From positions 1 through 24,756 of the forward strand of contig JABGUA010000024.1 in the NCBI GenBank assembly GCA_018646825.1: a stretch of 24,756 nucleotides of DNA, given 5' to 3'. Below the pieces are notes generated by a model. It was not told the origin of the DNA, searched no databases, and worked only from the letters and a program-made list of their open reading frames with translations. A program made the translations under genes and the position numbers. This DNA comes from Piscirickettsiaceae bacterium (lineage in GTDB: Bacteria; Pseudomonadota; Gammaproteobacteria; Nitrosococcales; Methylophagaceae). Of this stretch, positions 1 to 7,380 are shown one piece after another (the stretch's first letter is position 1; each line of letters starts with the position of its first letter).

Positions 1-1144
1 AACGCTGCTGTTCAAGTTGCTGTTGTCCATGAGCTTTATTTAACCCTTGCCTGACATCAGACATAACCGATAAGGCTAAGGCAGTATTAAAGTCATCGTC
101 CATGGCTGCTTTAAAGCGAGTGCCATATTCTTCATCTTGTTGCCAATCCACTGTGTTATCAATATTAATATCACGCAATGCGCTATAAAATTTGGTCAAC
201 GAATTTTTTGCTTGCTCAAGCTGTTCTTCTGAATAATTGAGCGCGCTACGATACTGACTAGTCAATATAAAATATCGTACAACTTCTGGCGCATATTTTT
301 CTAATACTTCTCTGACAGTAAAAAAATTACCTAATGATTTAGACATTTTTTCATCATCAATACGCACAAAACCATTATGCATCCAGTAATTAACAGACTG
401 GCAGCCATGTGCCCCTTCTGATTGTGCTATTTCATTTTCATGGTGTGGGAATTGTAAATCTTGCCCCCCGCCATGAATATCAAATCGTTCACCAAGACAA
501 TGTGCAGACATCGCTGAACATTCAATATGCCAACCAGGGCGGCCTCTGCCCCATGGTGAATCCCATGCAGGCTCTTCAGGTTTTGCTGCTTTCCATAAAA
601 CAAAGTCCATTGGATCTTGTTTCGCTTCATTTACCGCTACACGCTCTCCAGCCCGCAACTCATCTATATTCCGACCTGATAACTTACCATAACCAGGAAA
701 TTCACTGACATCGTAATAGACATCGCCATTGTCCGCCGCGTACGCTAAGCCTTTGGTGATTAAGGTTTCAATCATCGCCAACATTTCAGCTATTGCTTCA
801 GTTGCTTTGGGTTCGGCACTCGGTCTTTCTACGCCTAATGCATCAGCATCTTGATGCATTTCAGCAATAAACCGTTCGGTTAGCGTTTGAATCGTTTCCT
901 TATTTTCATTGGCTCGGGCAATGATTTTATCGTCAATGTCGGTGATATTTCGAATATAAGTGACGTCATAACCACTCGCTTTGAGATAGCGTGTCACGAC
1001 ATCAAATACCACCATCACCCGTGCATGACCAACATGACAAAAATCATAGACTGTCATCCCGCAGACATAAAGTGATACTTTGCCTGGCTCGATGGGTATA
1101 AAACGCTCTTTTTGTTTGGTTAAACTATTATGTATCTGCAGCAT
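1..1144 (-). CDS. cysS: Cysteinyl-tRNA synthetase, partial (C-terminus beyond window)
   Basis: Class I aminoacyl-tRNA synthetase that charges tRNA-Cys with cysteine in the cytoplasm. The frame is open from an ATG at 1144 down to the window edge, giving about 381 residues; the E. coli enzyme has 461, so roughly the last 80 are missing. The HIGH-type motif (HVGH, about residues 37-40) follows the zinc-ligand cysteine in YVCGMTVYD. Further zinc ligands lie in GWHIECSAM and FPHHENE. The KMSKS loop reads KMSKSLGN, with KMSKS encoded at 335-349 (residues 266-270, the same numbering as E. coli). It is divergent from the ppi-lpxH pair, an arrangement also seen in E. coli. No strong Shine-Dalgarno is visible before the ATG. 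The identification is secure. Confidence 0.97.
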   Translation of the reverse strand, partial: MLQIHNSLTKQKERFIPIEPGKVSLYVCGMTVYDFCHVGHARVMVVFDVVTRYLKASGYDVTYIRNITDIDDKIIARANENKETIQTLTERFIAEMHQDADALGVERPSAEPKATEAIAEMLAMIETLITKGLAYAADNGDVYYDVSEFPGYGKLSGRNIDELRAGERVAVNEAKQDPMDFVLWKAAKPEEPAWDSPWGRGRPGWHIECSAMSAHCLGERFDIHGGGQDLQFPHHENEIAQSEGAHGCQSVNYWMHNGFVRIDDEKMSKSLGNFFTVREVLEKYAPEVVRYFILTSQYRSALNYSEEQLEQAKNSLTKFYSALRDINIDNTVDWQQDEEYGTRFKAAMDDDFNTALALSVMSDVRQGLNKAHGQQQLEQQR

Positions 1145-1206
1145 GGTGAATATTTTACGTGATGTTGGAATTTAAAAGTAGCTTAAACACTCCACTTAAT
1201 CGCTTA

Positions 1207-1233
1207 TTTACACTATCATAGCCACTTTATTAT
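1207..1233 (+). promoter_or_regulatory. Candidate sigma-70 promoter for ppi-lpxH
   Basis: In the 110-base divergent gap between cysS and the cyclophilin, TTTACA (1207-1212) and TATTAT (1228-1233) sit 15 bases apart, upstream of the ATG at 1255. The spacing is short. A weaker -10 reading, TATCAA at 1231, would give 18 bases. This is a motif call only. Confidence 0.3.
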
Positions 1234-1254
1234 CAATCACTGGATCCAATTTTC

Positions 1255-1836
1255 ATGAAACTGTTTTTTCGTTACTTGGCGCCACTTTTTTTTACACTCA
1301 TTTCATTTACTGCTTATGCCGAAGGAGGCAATGTTTTGCCAAAAGTTAAACTCTCTACTTCTCATGGTGACATTGTCATCGAGCTCAATGCTGATAAAGC
1401 ACCTAACACGGTCGCTAATTTTTTAAGTTACGTTGAAGCTGACTTTTATAACGGCACTATTTTTCATCGCGTCATCAAGGACTTTATGGTCCAAGGTGGT
1501 GGGTTTGATGCAAATTTCGAACAAAAAACAGTTAACGACCCCATTGAAAATGAAGCTAATAATGGCTTAACCAATGTCCGTGGTTCACTTGCAATGGCAA
1601 GAACAGGCGACCCGCATTCAGCTACCGCACAATTTTTCATCAATACCGTTGATAATGACTTTCTCAACTTCCGTGCTGAAAATCGCGATGCATGGGGCTA
1701 TGCTGTATTTGCTCATGTCGTTGAAGGCATGGATGTGGTTGATGAAATTCGCGCTGTCAGCACGGGTTCAAAAGGACATCATCAAGACGTACCGACTGAT
1801 GATGTTGTAATTAACAGCGCCACTGTTATCGACTGA
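1255..1836 (+). CDS. Exported cyclophilin-type peptidyl-prolyl cis-trans isomerase (PpiA/PpiB family)
   Basis: Catalyses proline cis-trans isomerisation during protein folding. The 193-residue product begins with a clear signal peptide: basic MKLFFR, a hydrophobic stretch, then a TAYA cleavage site around residue 22. It should therefore act in the periplasm. The cyclophilin core has FHRVIKDFMVQGGG (catalytic Arg72, plus Phe77, Met78 and Gln80) and AQFFIN at 125-130. The segment NDFLNF has Phe where human cyclophilin A has the drug-contacting Trp. From memory, the core (EANNGL, HQDVP, GMDVVD) is closer to cytoplasmic E. coli PpiB than to PpiA, and PpiB is also the protein that sits at the cysS-lpxH locus. 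I leave the symbol blank because location (PpiA-like) and context (PpiB-like) disagree. It is 54 bases from lpxH on the same strand, so co-transcription is likely. Confidence 0.93.
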   Translation: MKLFFRYLAPLFFTLISFTAYAEGGNVLPKVKLSTSHGDIVIELNADKAPNTVANFLSYVEADFYNGTIFHRVIKDFMVQGGGFDANFEQKTVNDPIENEANNGLTNVRGSLAMARTGDPHSATAQFFINTVDNDFLNFRAENRDAWGYAVFAHVVEGMDVVDEIRAVSTGSKGHHQDVPTDDVVINSATVID

Positions 1837-1847
1837 TTTGATATCGT

Positions 1848-1878
1848 ACCCCTTAATTAGCATTTCGCTCTAAGGGGT
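1848..1878 (+). promoter_or_regulatory. Hairpin overlapping the lpxH ribosome-binding region
   Basis: ACCCCTTA (1848-1855) and TAAGGGGT (1871-1878) form a perfect 8-bp stem with a 15-base loop between ppi and lpxH. The right arm contains AAGGGG, the only purine-rich Shine-Dalgarno-like sequence before the lpxH ATG at 1891. Folding would hide it. There is no proper T-run after the stem, so it is a poor intrinsic terminator. Its function is inferred. Confidence 0.4.
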
Positions 1879-1890
1879 TAATTTAAATTC

Positions 1891-2634
1891 ATGTCGACTT
1901 TATTTATTTCAGATTTGCATCTGAGTCCAGCTCAGCCTGAGTTGATTCAACTTACGGTCGAATTTTTAGTAAAACAAGCCCCCAATATTGACCAGCTTTA
2001 TATCCTCGGTGACCTCTTTAATACTTGGTTAGGTGATGATATTGTGCCGGACGAGTTTCAACCATTAATTGACCAATTAATGGCCTTAAACCAAGTTGGT
2101 ATTACTAGTTACTTGATGGTCGGCAATCGTGACTTCATGATAGGCAAGGCCTTTGCCGAACGCTGCGGTATGACGCTATTAGCTGACCCCACTAAAATCA
2201 ACTTAGCCGGCAAAGCCATTTTATTAATGCATGGGGATAGTTTGTGTACTGACGATGTCAGTTATCAGCGTTACCGTCGTTGGAGTCGTAATCGTTTTCT
2301 TCAATGGTGCTTCTTATTTTTATCGGCCAGTTATCGCCAAGGAGTTTCAGATAAAATTAAGCAGAAAAGTCGTGAACAAAAACAACATAAGACAGCCACA
2401 ATAATGGATGTCAATCATGACGAAGTTAGCCGAGTAATGAAAAAACATCACGTCCAATATTTGCTACATGGTCATACCCACCGGCCTGCTATTCATCACT
2501 TAGATAACGGTGCTTTCCGACTCGTTTTAGGCGATTGGCAACAGTCTCCCAGCTTTATATTATTCGATGGATATCAATTACAGCTATTTGATCAACGCAG
2601 CCCTGGGGCTGCGTCTACAGTACGTTTGGTTTAA
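1891..2634 (+). CDS. lpxH: UDP-2,3-diacylglucosamine diphosphatase
   Basis: Hydrolyses UDP-2,3-diacylglucosamine to lipid X and UMP, the fourth step of lipid A synthesis, at the cytoplasmic face of the inner membrane. The 247-residue protein is a calcineurin-like metallophosphoesterase with all the metal-ligand blocks: FISDLHL (Asp8, His10), GDLFNTW (Asp41), GNRDFM (Asn79), MHGDSLCTDD (His114) and LHGHTHRP (His195, His197). This numbering matches E. coli LpxH (240 residues). It lies downstream of the cyclophilin gene, and its translation may be affected by the hairpin at 1848-1878. Its TAA stop (2632-2634) is interleaved with the stop of the convergent dsbC gene in the palindrome TTAA. Confidence 0.96.
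   Translation: MSTLFISDLHLSPAQPELIQLTVEFLVKQAPNIDQLYILGDLFNTWLGDDIVPDEFQPLIDQLMALNQVGITSYLMVGNRDFMIGKAFAERCGMTLLADPTKINLAGKAILLMHGDSLCTDDVSYQRYRRWSRNRFLQWCFLFLSASYRQGVSDKIKQKSREQKQHKTATIMDVNHDEVSRVMKKHHVQYLLHGHTHRPAIHHLDNGAFRLVLGDWQQSPSFILFDGYQLQLFDQRSPGAASTVRLV
2595..2614. repeat. Perfect 9-bp inverted repeat at the lpxH 3' end
   Basis: ACGCAGCCC (2595-2603) and GGGCTGCGT (2606-2614) are perfect reverse complements separated by TG. They lie inside the last codons of lpxH (residues SPGAAS region), just before the convergent stops. In RNA this would fold with a 4-base loop and an 8-bp stem. Neither strand has a T-run directly after it; the nearest plus-strand T-run is about 20 bases on, at 2635-2641. 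It may limit read-through between the two convergent genes, but this is unproven. Confidence 0.5.
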
Positions 2635-3335
2635 GCTTTTTTGTCTAGAATCGCTTTTAAACGTTGTGGTGGAATATAACCCGGCAGTAACTCACCTGAA
2701 TCTAAAAACAAGGCCGGAGTCCCTGTCACACCCAAACGACGTCCAGCATCAAAGTGTGCTGCGACTGGGTTATCACAAGCTTCACTTTTAAGGCTAGTCC
2801 CCGCTTTGGACTCTGTCATTGCTTGTTGTCTGTCTTCTGAACACCAAACATTAACCGCTTTATCAAAAGACTCAGAGTTTGGGCCTGAACGAGGGAAGGC
2901 CATGTAACGAATCTTAATTCCCAGATCATTATATTCTGACATTTGTTGGTGTAATTTACGGCAGTAACCACAGTCAATATCAGTAAAAACAGTCAAGGTA
3001 TGTTCCGTTTTTTTCGGTTCAAATACAATCATATCGTCTTCATTTAAAGCCGCTAATATTGTCTTTTTGATGCTTGCTTGTTTGAGTTCGGTTATATTCT
3101 GGCGTGTCTCTAAAGCGATAACTTCACCCTGAAAAACATAACGTGCGTCTTTAGAAAAATAAACGACTTGGCCATCAACAACTGCTTCGACAAAACCCGT
3201 GTTATCTAGCGGTGTCATGCTCTCAACGACCATCCCAGGTAACAATGCTTCAAGTTTGGCTTTTAGTGCCGCATCTGCATGTGCCATCCCCGCCCATGTG
3301 AATACGGCCAATAAGGCTAAATAACGTTTTAACAT
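2631..3335 (-). CDS. dsbC: Periplasmic disulfide isomerase DsbC
   Basis: Thiol:disulfide interchange protein that reshuffles wrong disulfides in periplasmic proteins and is kept reduced by DsbD. The 234-residue precursor starts with a signal peptide ending MAHA (residues 1-20). A short N-terminal dimerisation domain follows, then a thioredoxin-fold domain with the active site CGYC (Cys122, Cys125). The cis-proline loop reads TGTPALF (Thr206-Pro207). A second cysteine pair (Cys165 in VWCSEDR, Cys187 in SEACDNP) corresponds to the structural disulfide of E. coli DsbC. AAAGGATT precedes the ATG at a good distance. It is 11 bases downstream of yajQ and is probably the last gene of ogt-xerD-yajQ-dsbC. 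Confidence 0.94.
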   Translation of the reverse strand: MLKRYLALLAVFTWAGMAHADAALKAKLEALLPGMVVESMTPLDNTGFVEAVVDGQVVYFSKDARYVFQGEVIALETRQNITELKQASIKKTILAALNEDDMIVFEPKKTEHTLTVFTDIDCGYCRKLHQQMSEYNDLGIKIRYMAFPRSGPNSESFDKAVNVWCSEDRQQAMTESKAGTSLKSEACDNPVAAHFDAGRRLGVTGTPALFLDSGELLPGYIPPQRLKAILDKKA

Positions 3336-3346
3336 TGTGAATCCTT

Positions 3347-3832
3347 TTAATCTCTAAAGTTATTAAATTGTAAAGGCATCTCAAGACTGTCATTGCCCCT
3401 TAATAATGCCATTACTTGTTGTAAATCATCCCGTTTTTTTCCTGTCACGCGGACGCTCTCTCCTTGCACTGCCACTTGAACTTTGATCTTGCTCTCTTTC
3501 ACTAACTTCACGATTTTTCTTGATAGATCCTTATCTATACCTTCACGTATTATGACTTCTTGTTTACGCAGCTTTCCGTGACCGACACTATCTTTTACTT
3601 CTAAGCAACTAATTTCTATTTTCCGTTTGACCAATTTCAATCGTAAAATATCCAATAACTGATCTAATTGAAAATCGCTGTCTGCAAATAAGGTCAGTAC
3701 CTTAGCTGATTGTTCAACTTTGGCATCACTGCCGCGAAAATCGAATCTATTCGCTAATTCCCGGTTTGCCTGATCGACTGCGTTAGTTAATTCATGTTGG
3801 TCAACTTCAGAAACGATATCGAATGCTGGCAT
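3347..3832 (-). CDS. yajQ: YajQ family nucleotide-binding protein
   Basis: Small cytoplasmic protein of the YajQ/UPF0234 family, 161 residues, the usual length (about 163 in E. coli). The N-terminus MPAFDIVSEVD and the segments NRFDFRGSDAKVE, KRKIEISCLEVK and RVTGKKRDDLQ are typical of the family. Members have two ferredoxin-like folds, and some (for example in Xanthomonas) bind cyclic di-GMP. Whether this one does cannot be told from sequence. A strong AAGGAAA ribosome-binding site precedes the ATG. It sits between xerD and dsbC on the same strand with small gaps, consistent with an operon. Confidence 0.93.
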   Translation of the reverse strand: MPAFDIVSEVDQHELTNAVDQANRELANRFDFRGSDAKVEQSAKVLTLFADSDFQLDQLLDILRLKLVKRKIEISCLEVKDSVGHGKLRKQEVIIREGIDKDLSRKIVKLVKESKIKVQVAVQGESVRVTGKKRDDLQQVMALLRGNDSLEMPLQFNNFRD

Positions 3833-3867
3833 TTTAATTTCCTTTTGTTCTGTAATATGATGACTTT

Positions 3868-3891
3868 ATCACTGCTAGGCCCTAGGGTGAT
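3868..3891. repeat. Imperfect palindrome across the xerD stop codon
   Basis: Outer arms ATCAC and GTGAT flank an inner CTAGG-C-CCTAG palindrome. The 24-base element spans the last xerD codons and stop and lies 35 bases upstream of the yajQ start. The loop is too small for a good RNA hairpin and no T-run follows, so I do not call it a terminator. Confidence 0.3.
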
Positions 3892-4783
3892 GACTTGCAT
3901 GAAGTGATTTGAGCCTTTCGCGTGCAACATGGGTATAAATTTGGGTTGTTGATAAATCTGAATGTCCTAGAAGTAGTTGTACCACCCTTAAATCTGCGCC
4001 ATGATTGAGTAAATGAGTCGCAAAAGCGTGACGTAAGGTATGAGGAGATAAGTGCTTCTTGATCTCAGCCTGTTGTGCATAGCGCTTGATCAAATACCAA
4101 AAAGCTTGCCGTGTCATCGCCTTGCCACGGCGAGTCGGAAACAGATCTTCACTTACATGACCTAATAACAAAAGTGGTCTTACCTCTATTTGATATTGCT
4201 GTAGCCAATCTAATGCTACTTCACCTAAAGGGACTAAACGTTCTTTATTACCTTTGCCGACACACCGAATCAGACCTTGGCGCATATTGAGCTGCTCAAC
4301 TGTCAACGACACTAACTCGGATACCCGTAGGCCTGTTGCATACAACACTTCCAACATAGCTCTGTCACGTAACCCTAAATTTTGCTTGATATCCGGTTGT
4401 TCTAATAATGCTTCAACCTCTTCTTCTGTCAACCCTTCTGGTAAGGGGCGTCCTAAGCGTGGAGACTCGATTTGTGTTGTTGGATCAGATTCACGTATTT
4501 CTTCTCGGCACAGATAGCGATAAAAACGTCTTAGGCTCGATAACAAACGGGCTTCGCTACGGGCTTTTCTGCTTTCTCGCAAACGTACACCTTGATAACG
4601 TAGAATATCTTCGCGTGTCGCTGAAGATAAAGTGATCTCATCTTTGCTTAACCAAGCAGCAAAAGACAATAAATCGCGTTGATAAGCCTCAACTGTATTT
4701 TTGCTCAAACCAGATTCTAGCCATAAGCTATCTAAAAAGGGCTGAAGGTAAGCCGGAGAATCGATAACGTTACTTTCTTTCAT
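3875..4783 (-). CDS. xerD: Site-specific tyrosine recombinase XerD
   Basis: With XerC, resolves chromosome dimers at dif under FtsK control. The 302-residue protein has an N-terminal SAM-like core-binding domain (about residues 10-95, including SKNTVEAYQRDL) and a C-terminal catalytic domain. All six catalytic residues are visible: Arg153 in TGLRVSE, Lys177 in GKGNKER, His248 and Arg251 in HTLRHAF, His274 in GHSDLST and Tyr283 in QIYTHV. These run about 4-5 positions ahead of E. coli XerD (298 residues). XerD is preferred over XerC because of length, the YATGLRVSELVSL block and the dsbC neighbourhood. The gene overlaps the 3' end of ogt by 14 bases, suggesting coupled translation. Confidence 0.93.
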   Translation of the reverse strand: MKESNVIDSPAYLQPFLDSLWLESGLSKNTVEAYQRDLLSFAAWLSKDEITLSSATREDILRYQGVRLRESRKARSEARLLSSLRRFYRYLCREEIRESDPTTQIESPRLGRPLPEGLTEEEVEALLEQPDIKQNLGLRDRAMLEVLYATGLRVSELVSLTVEQLNMRQGLIRCVGKGNKERLVPLGEVALDWLQQYQIEVRPLLLLGHVSEDLFPTRRGKAMTRQAFWYLIKRYAQQAEIKKHLSPHTLRHAFATHLLNHGADLRVVQLLLGHSDLSTTQIYTHVARERLKSLHASHHPRA

Positions 4784-5258
4784 GTGCCAACAACCATTGC
4801 TTTATTGCAATCGCCTCCCCATCAATTTTTCCTCCAAAACCGCCAATACCATTACTTTTAACTACACGGTGACAAGGTACAACGAGTAAGTAGGGGTTAG
4901 CACGACAGGCATTACCTACCGCTCTCGCTGAGCTGTTAAGTGCTTGGGCTACTTCTCCGTAACTCTGGGTTGTCCCCATCGGAATCGTTTGTAAATATTG
5001 CCAAACCCGTCGCTGAAACGCCGTTCCAGACTCAGGTAAACCTATGGACCAGTTATTATGGGCTTGTTCACTATACTGGCATAATTGTTGTGTAATATCG
5101 CTTATATTGCCTGGTATGGTTACTGATATTGGTGTTAGTTCTGTTTGTTCAAAGTCCATGGAAATGTTTTGTAATTCCCCCCCCTCTATCAGCAATAGTA
5201 ATTGCTTAATTGGGCCATTTGGTAAAGGTAAGGTTATCTGTTGCAGGCTTGTCATCAC
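4770..5258 (-). CDS. ogt: Methylated-DNA-[protein]-cysteine S-methyltransferase
   Basis: Suicide repair enzyme that removes alkyl groups from O6-alkylguanine in DNA and transfers them to its own cysteine. The 162-residue protein has a short N-terminal domain and the DNA-binding/active-site domain. In the latter, SYGEVAQAL starts the helix-turn-helix, ARAVGNACRANP carries the arginine finger, PCHRVV holds the acceptor Cys129, and GIGGFGG follows. The open frame starts at GTG (5258) followed at once by ATG (5255). Neither has a clear Shine-Dalgarno, so the true start is uncertain by one codon. A run of eight G on the coding strand (plus-strand C8 at 5177-5184) lies near residues 25-27. It follows the terminator of the rplS operon and overlaps xerD. 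Confidence 0.92.
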   Translation of the reverse strand: MMTSLQQITLPLPNGPIKQLLLLIEGGELQNISMDFEQTELTPISVTIPGNISDITQQLCQYSEQAHNNWSIGLPESGTAFQRRVWQYLQTIPMGTTQSYGEVAQALNSSARAVGNACRANPYLLVVPCHRVVKSNGIGGFGGKIDGEAIAIKQWLLAHERK

Positions 5259-5294
5259 TGCATCATACCGAAAGCCGGCTCAAATTACTGCCAC

Positions 5295-5327
5295 AAAAAA
5301 AGGCGCTGCAGTTAATGGCAACACCTT
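5295..5327 (-). terminator. Rho-independent terminator of the rpsP-rimM-trmD-rplS operon
   Basis: Read on the minus strand after rplS, AAGGTGTTGC (5327-5318) pairs with GCAGCGCCTT (5309-5300). This makes a 10-bp stem including two G-U pairs, with an 8-base loop. The U-run is encoded by the A-tract at 5295-5301. Position, stem and U-tract all fit an intrinsic terminator that separates the ribosomal operon from ogt-xerD. Confidence 0.85.
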
Positions 5328-5381
5328 CTTTTTTCCTTGATGCGCCTTAAACAGGCCCAACATGCCTAATACGGCAAGGAC

Positions 5382-5729
5382 TTAAGCTAATTTTTCTTTA
5401 ATACGCGCTGCTTTACCGGTCAATTCACGTAAATAGTATAGTTTAGCGCGACGTACATCACCACGACGGATAACTTCTATACTTGCTAACGCCAAGCTAT
5501 GTGTTTGAAAAACACGCTCAACACCAACACCATTTGAAATTTTACGAACGGTGAAAGCTGAGTGAATGCCACGATTACGTTTTGCAATAACAACGCCTTC
5601 AAAGGCTTGTTCACGCTCACGGTCACCCTCTTTGATTTTGACTTTAACAACAACAGTATCACCTGAAGAAAATACAGGAATATCCTGTCTCATTTGTTCA
5701 GCATTTAGCTGCTCAATAATATTACTCAT
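5382..5729 (-). CDS. rplS: 50S ribosomal protein L19 (bL19)
   Basis: Large-subunit ribosomal protein located near the 30S-50S interface. The 115-residue product matches the family in length and in conserved stretches: FSSGDTVVVKVKIKEGDRER, FEGVVIAKRNRGI, FTVRKISNGVGVERVF and RRAKLYYLRELTGKAARIKE. GGAG precedes the ATG. It is the last gene of the conserved operon rpsP-rimM-trmD-rplS and is followed by the terminator at 5295-5327. Confidence 0.98.
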   Translation of the reverse strand: MSNIIEQLNAEQMRQDIPVFSSGDTVVVKVKIKEGDREREQAFEGVVIAKRNRGIHSAFTVRKISNGVGVERVFQTHSLALASIEVIRRGDVRRAKLYYLRELTGKAARIKEKLA

Positions 5730-5747
5730 TGTTCTACTCCTAAATTC

Positions 5748-6494
5748 CTACTGCTCTTCTTGCCACTCGGCAATAAATTTCTCTAACAATGCGGTCTGCT
5801 CATCATCCAGTGTCATCACTGCTAATAAGTCAGGTCGCCTTAACCACGTTCGGCCTAACGATTGTTTAAGGCGCCACTGTCGTATTGCCTTATGATCTCC
5901 GCCTAATAACACGCTAGGCACAATCTGTTCTGCCAATTGTTCTGGTCGTGTGTAATGTGGGTGGTCTAATAAACCAGCCATAAAAGAATCTTGTTGTGCC
6001 GATTCTTCATCACCTAACACACCGGGTAATAACCTTGCTATGCCATCAATCATGACCATGGCTGCAAGCTCACCCCCGCTGAGGACATAGTCACCTATTG
6101 ACCATTCCTCATCTATCTCTTGTTCTATCAGACGTTCATCAAACCCTTCATAACGTCCTGCAACTAAGATCATTTCTTCTCTTGCTGCCAGTTTTTGCAG
6201 ACCTTTTTGATCTAATTGCCTGCCTTGCGGCGACAACGCAATCACTTTCGTCTTCGGGCCTAACTGCTGTTTTGCAGCCTGGATGGCTTTTTGCAATGGC
6301 GCGACTTTCATCACCATTCCTGGGCCACCGCCATAAGGCCTATCATCTACTGTTTTATGCTTATCCTGTGTGAAATCACGTGGATTCCAATAGTCTAGCT
6401 TTAACAAGTCATCTCTTACTGCTCGGCCTGTTACACCATACTCAGTTATTGCATCAAACATCTGAGGAAACAACGACACTACACCTACGCGCAT
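5748..6494 (-). CDS. trmD: tRNA (guanine-37-N1)-methyltransferase
   Basis: SPOUT-class methyltransferase that makes m1G37 next to the anticodon, using S-adenosylmethionine, and prevents +1 frameshifting. The 248-residue protein shows LSPQGRQLDQ, the trefoil-knot SAM-binding region VAGRYEGFDERLIEQEIDEE followed by WSIGDYVLSGGELAAMVMID, and the interdomain/C-terminal landmarks GLLDHPHYTRPE and LLGGDHKAIRQWR. GAGGTAAC precedes the ATG. It lies 12 bases after rimM and 18 before rplS in the standard operon. Confidence 0.98.
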   Translation of the reverse strand: MRVGVVSLFPQMFDAITEYGVTGRAVRDDLLKLDYWNPRDFTQDKHKTVDDRPYGGGPGMVMKVAPLQKAIQAAKQQLGPKTKVIALSPQGRQLDQKGLQKLAAREEMILVAGRYEGFDERLIEQEIDEEWSIGDYVLSGGELAAMVMIDGIARLLPGVLGDEESAQQDSFMAGLLDHPHYTRPEQLAEQIVPSVLLGGDHKAIRQWRLKQSLGRTWLRRPDLLAVMTLDDEQTALLEKFIAEWQEEQ

Positions 6495-6506
6495 GTTCTT
6501 GTTACC

Positions 6507-7025
6507 TCAATAATCACTTTCCCAATTAACCTGAATAAACCCGCCATCAAGGTCAACTTTTTGAACGATATCTTCCAGTACAAATGGAATCAAACGCTGC
6601 GTCTTTTGTTCTTTGTCTTTTACCATCAGTACGTCGTGTCCACCGGTTTCCATTAAACTATCAACTTGGCCCAATACAACATCATCCAAATTAATCACTG
6701 TTAATCCCGTCAATTCTGACCAATAAAACTCGTCGGAACCATTTGGCCTTAACTGTTCTTTTTTTATAGCCAAGACCGTGCCAATTAACGGTAAAACTTG
6801 CTCTGGGTCAGTCACATTCTCTAATGCGATGACAATCCCTTTACCTTGAACACGCCCTTTGGATATTTTTGCTTCTACCCACTCCCCTTTCAATGAAAGG
6901 TAAAGCGGTGAGTAACTTAATATATTTTTTCTGGGATCGGTGTGTGAAAAGACTTTCATCCAGCCTTTAATCCCAAAGACACCGGCAATTTCACCAACCG
7001 GGATAAACTCCTCGGAAGTATCCAT
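6507..7025 (-). CDS. rimM: 16S rRNA processing protein RimM
   Basis: Assembly factor that helps mature the 30S head and binds S19. The 172-residue product has the N-terminal RimM barrel (IPVGEIAGVFGIKGWMKVFS at about residues 7-26) and a C-terminal PRC-barrel-like domain (YWSELTGLTVINL, TGGHDVLMVK, RLIPFVLEDIVQKVDL). AAGGGT precedes the ATG. The gene sits 21 bases after rpsP and 12 before trmD. Confidence 0.97.
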   Translation of the reverse strand: MDTSEEFIPVGEIAGVFGIKGWMKVFSHTDPRKNILSYSPLYLSLKGEWVEAKISKGRVQGKGIVIALENVTDPEQVLPLIGTVLAIKKEQLRPNGSDEFYWSELTGLTVINLDDVVLGQVDSLMETGGHDVLMVKDKEQKTQRLIPFVLEDIVQKVDLDGGFIQVNWESDY

Positions 7026-7046
7026 ACCGATACCCTTATATGCTGT

Positions 7047-7295
7047 CTATGCTGCTTTTTGCACTTGTACGATCAAACTAGCAACACGTTCTGACGTTTG
7101 TGCACCAAGGCTGATCCAATGTGTAATGCGTTCCATATCCAAACGTAATTTCTCTTCTTGACCTTGCGCCAACGGATTAAAGAAACCAACACGTTCGATG
7201 CAACGACCATCACGTTTATTACGTGAATCTGCAACTACAACATTATAATAAGGGTGCTTTTTAGCACCACTGCGAGACATTCTAATTGTGACCAT
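7047..7295 (-). CDS. rpsP: 30S ribosomal protein S16 (bS16)
   Basis: Small-subunit ribosomal protein needed for 30S assembly; 82 residues as in E. coli. The start MVTIRMSRSGAKKHPYYNVV and the segment DGRCIERVGFFNP are diagnostic. It is the first gene of rpsP-rimM-trmD-rplS. The 85-base gap to ffh shows no convincing terminator, so part of its transcription may come from ffh; I could not place a confident promoter in the gap. The Shine-Dalgarno before its ATG is weak (CAGG). Confidence 0.97.
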   Translation of the reverse strand: MVTIRMSRSGAKKHPYYNVVVADSRNKRDGRCIERVGFFNPLAQGQEEKLRLDMERITHWISLGAQTSERVASLIVQVQKAA

Positions 7296-7380
7296 ATTAC
7301 TGCCTGTTTAAAACTGGATCGAAAAACAGAAATATTTTACGCACTTATCTTGCATTTGAACAGCTTAAATTGGCCTTGTT

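Noticed and set aside
409..708. 99-codon plus-strand frame inside cysS
   Set aside because: Antisense to the well-conserved core of cysteinyl-tRNA synthetase, including the zinc-ligand segment.
5259..5294. Possible promoter for ogt (TATGAT on the minus strand)
   Set aside because: A -10-like TATGAT is present but no -35 lies at a proper distance and the leader would be only about ten bases.
5044..5340. 98-codon plus-strand frame over ogt and the rplS terminator
   Set aside because: Antisense to ogt and runs through the terminator A-tract. No protein-like features.
7296..7380. Possible promoter or terminator in the ffh-rpsP gap
   Set aside because: Candidate boxes (TTCAAA and TAAAAT) are only 15 bases apart and no hairpin with a T-run was found, so neither call is supported.
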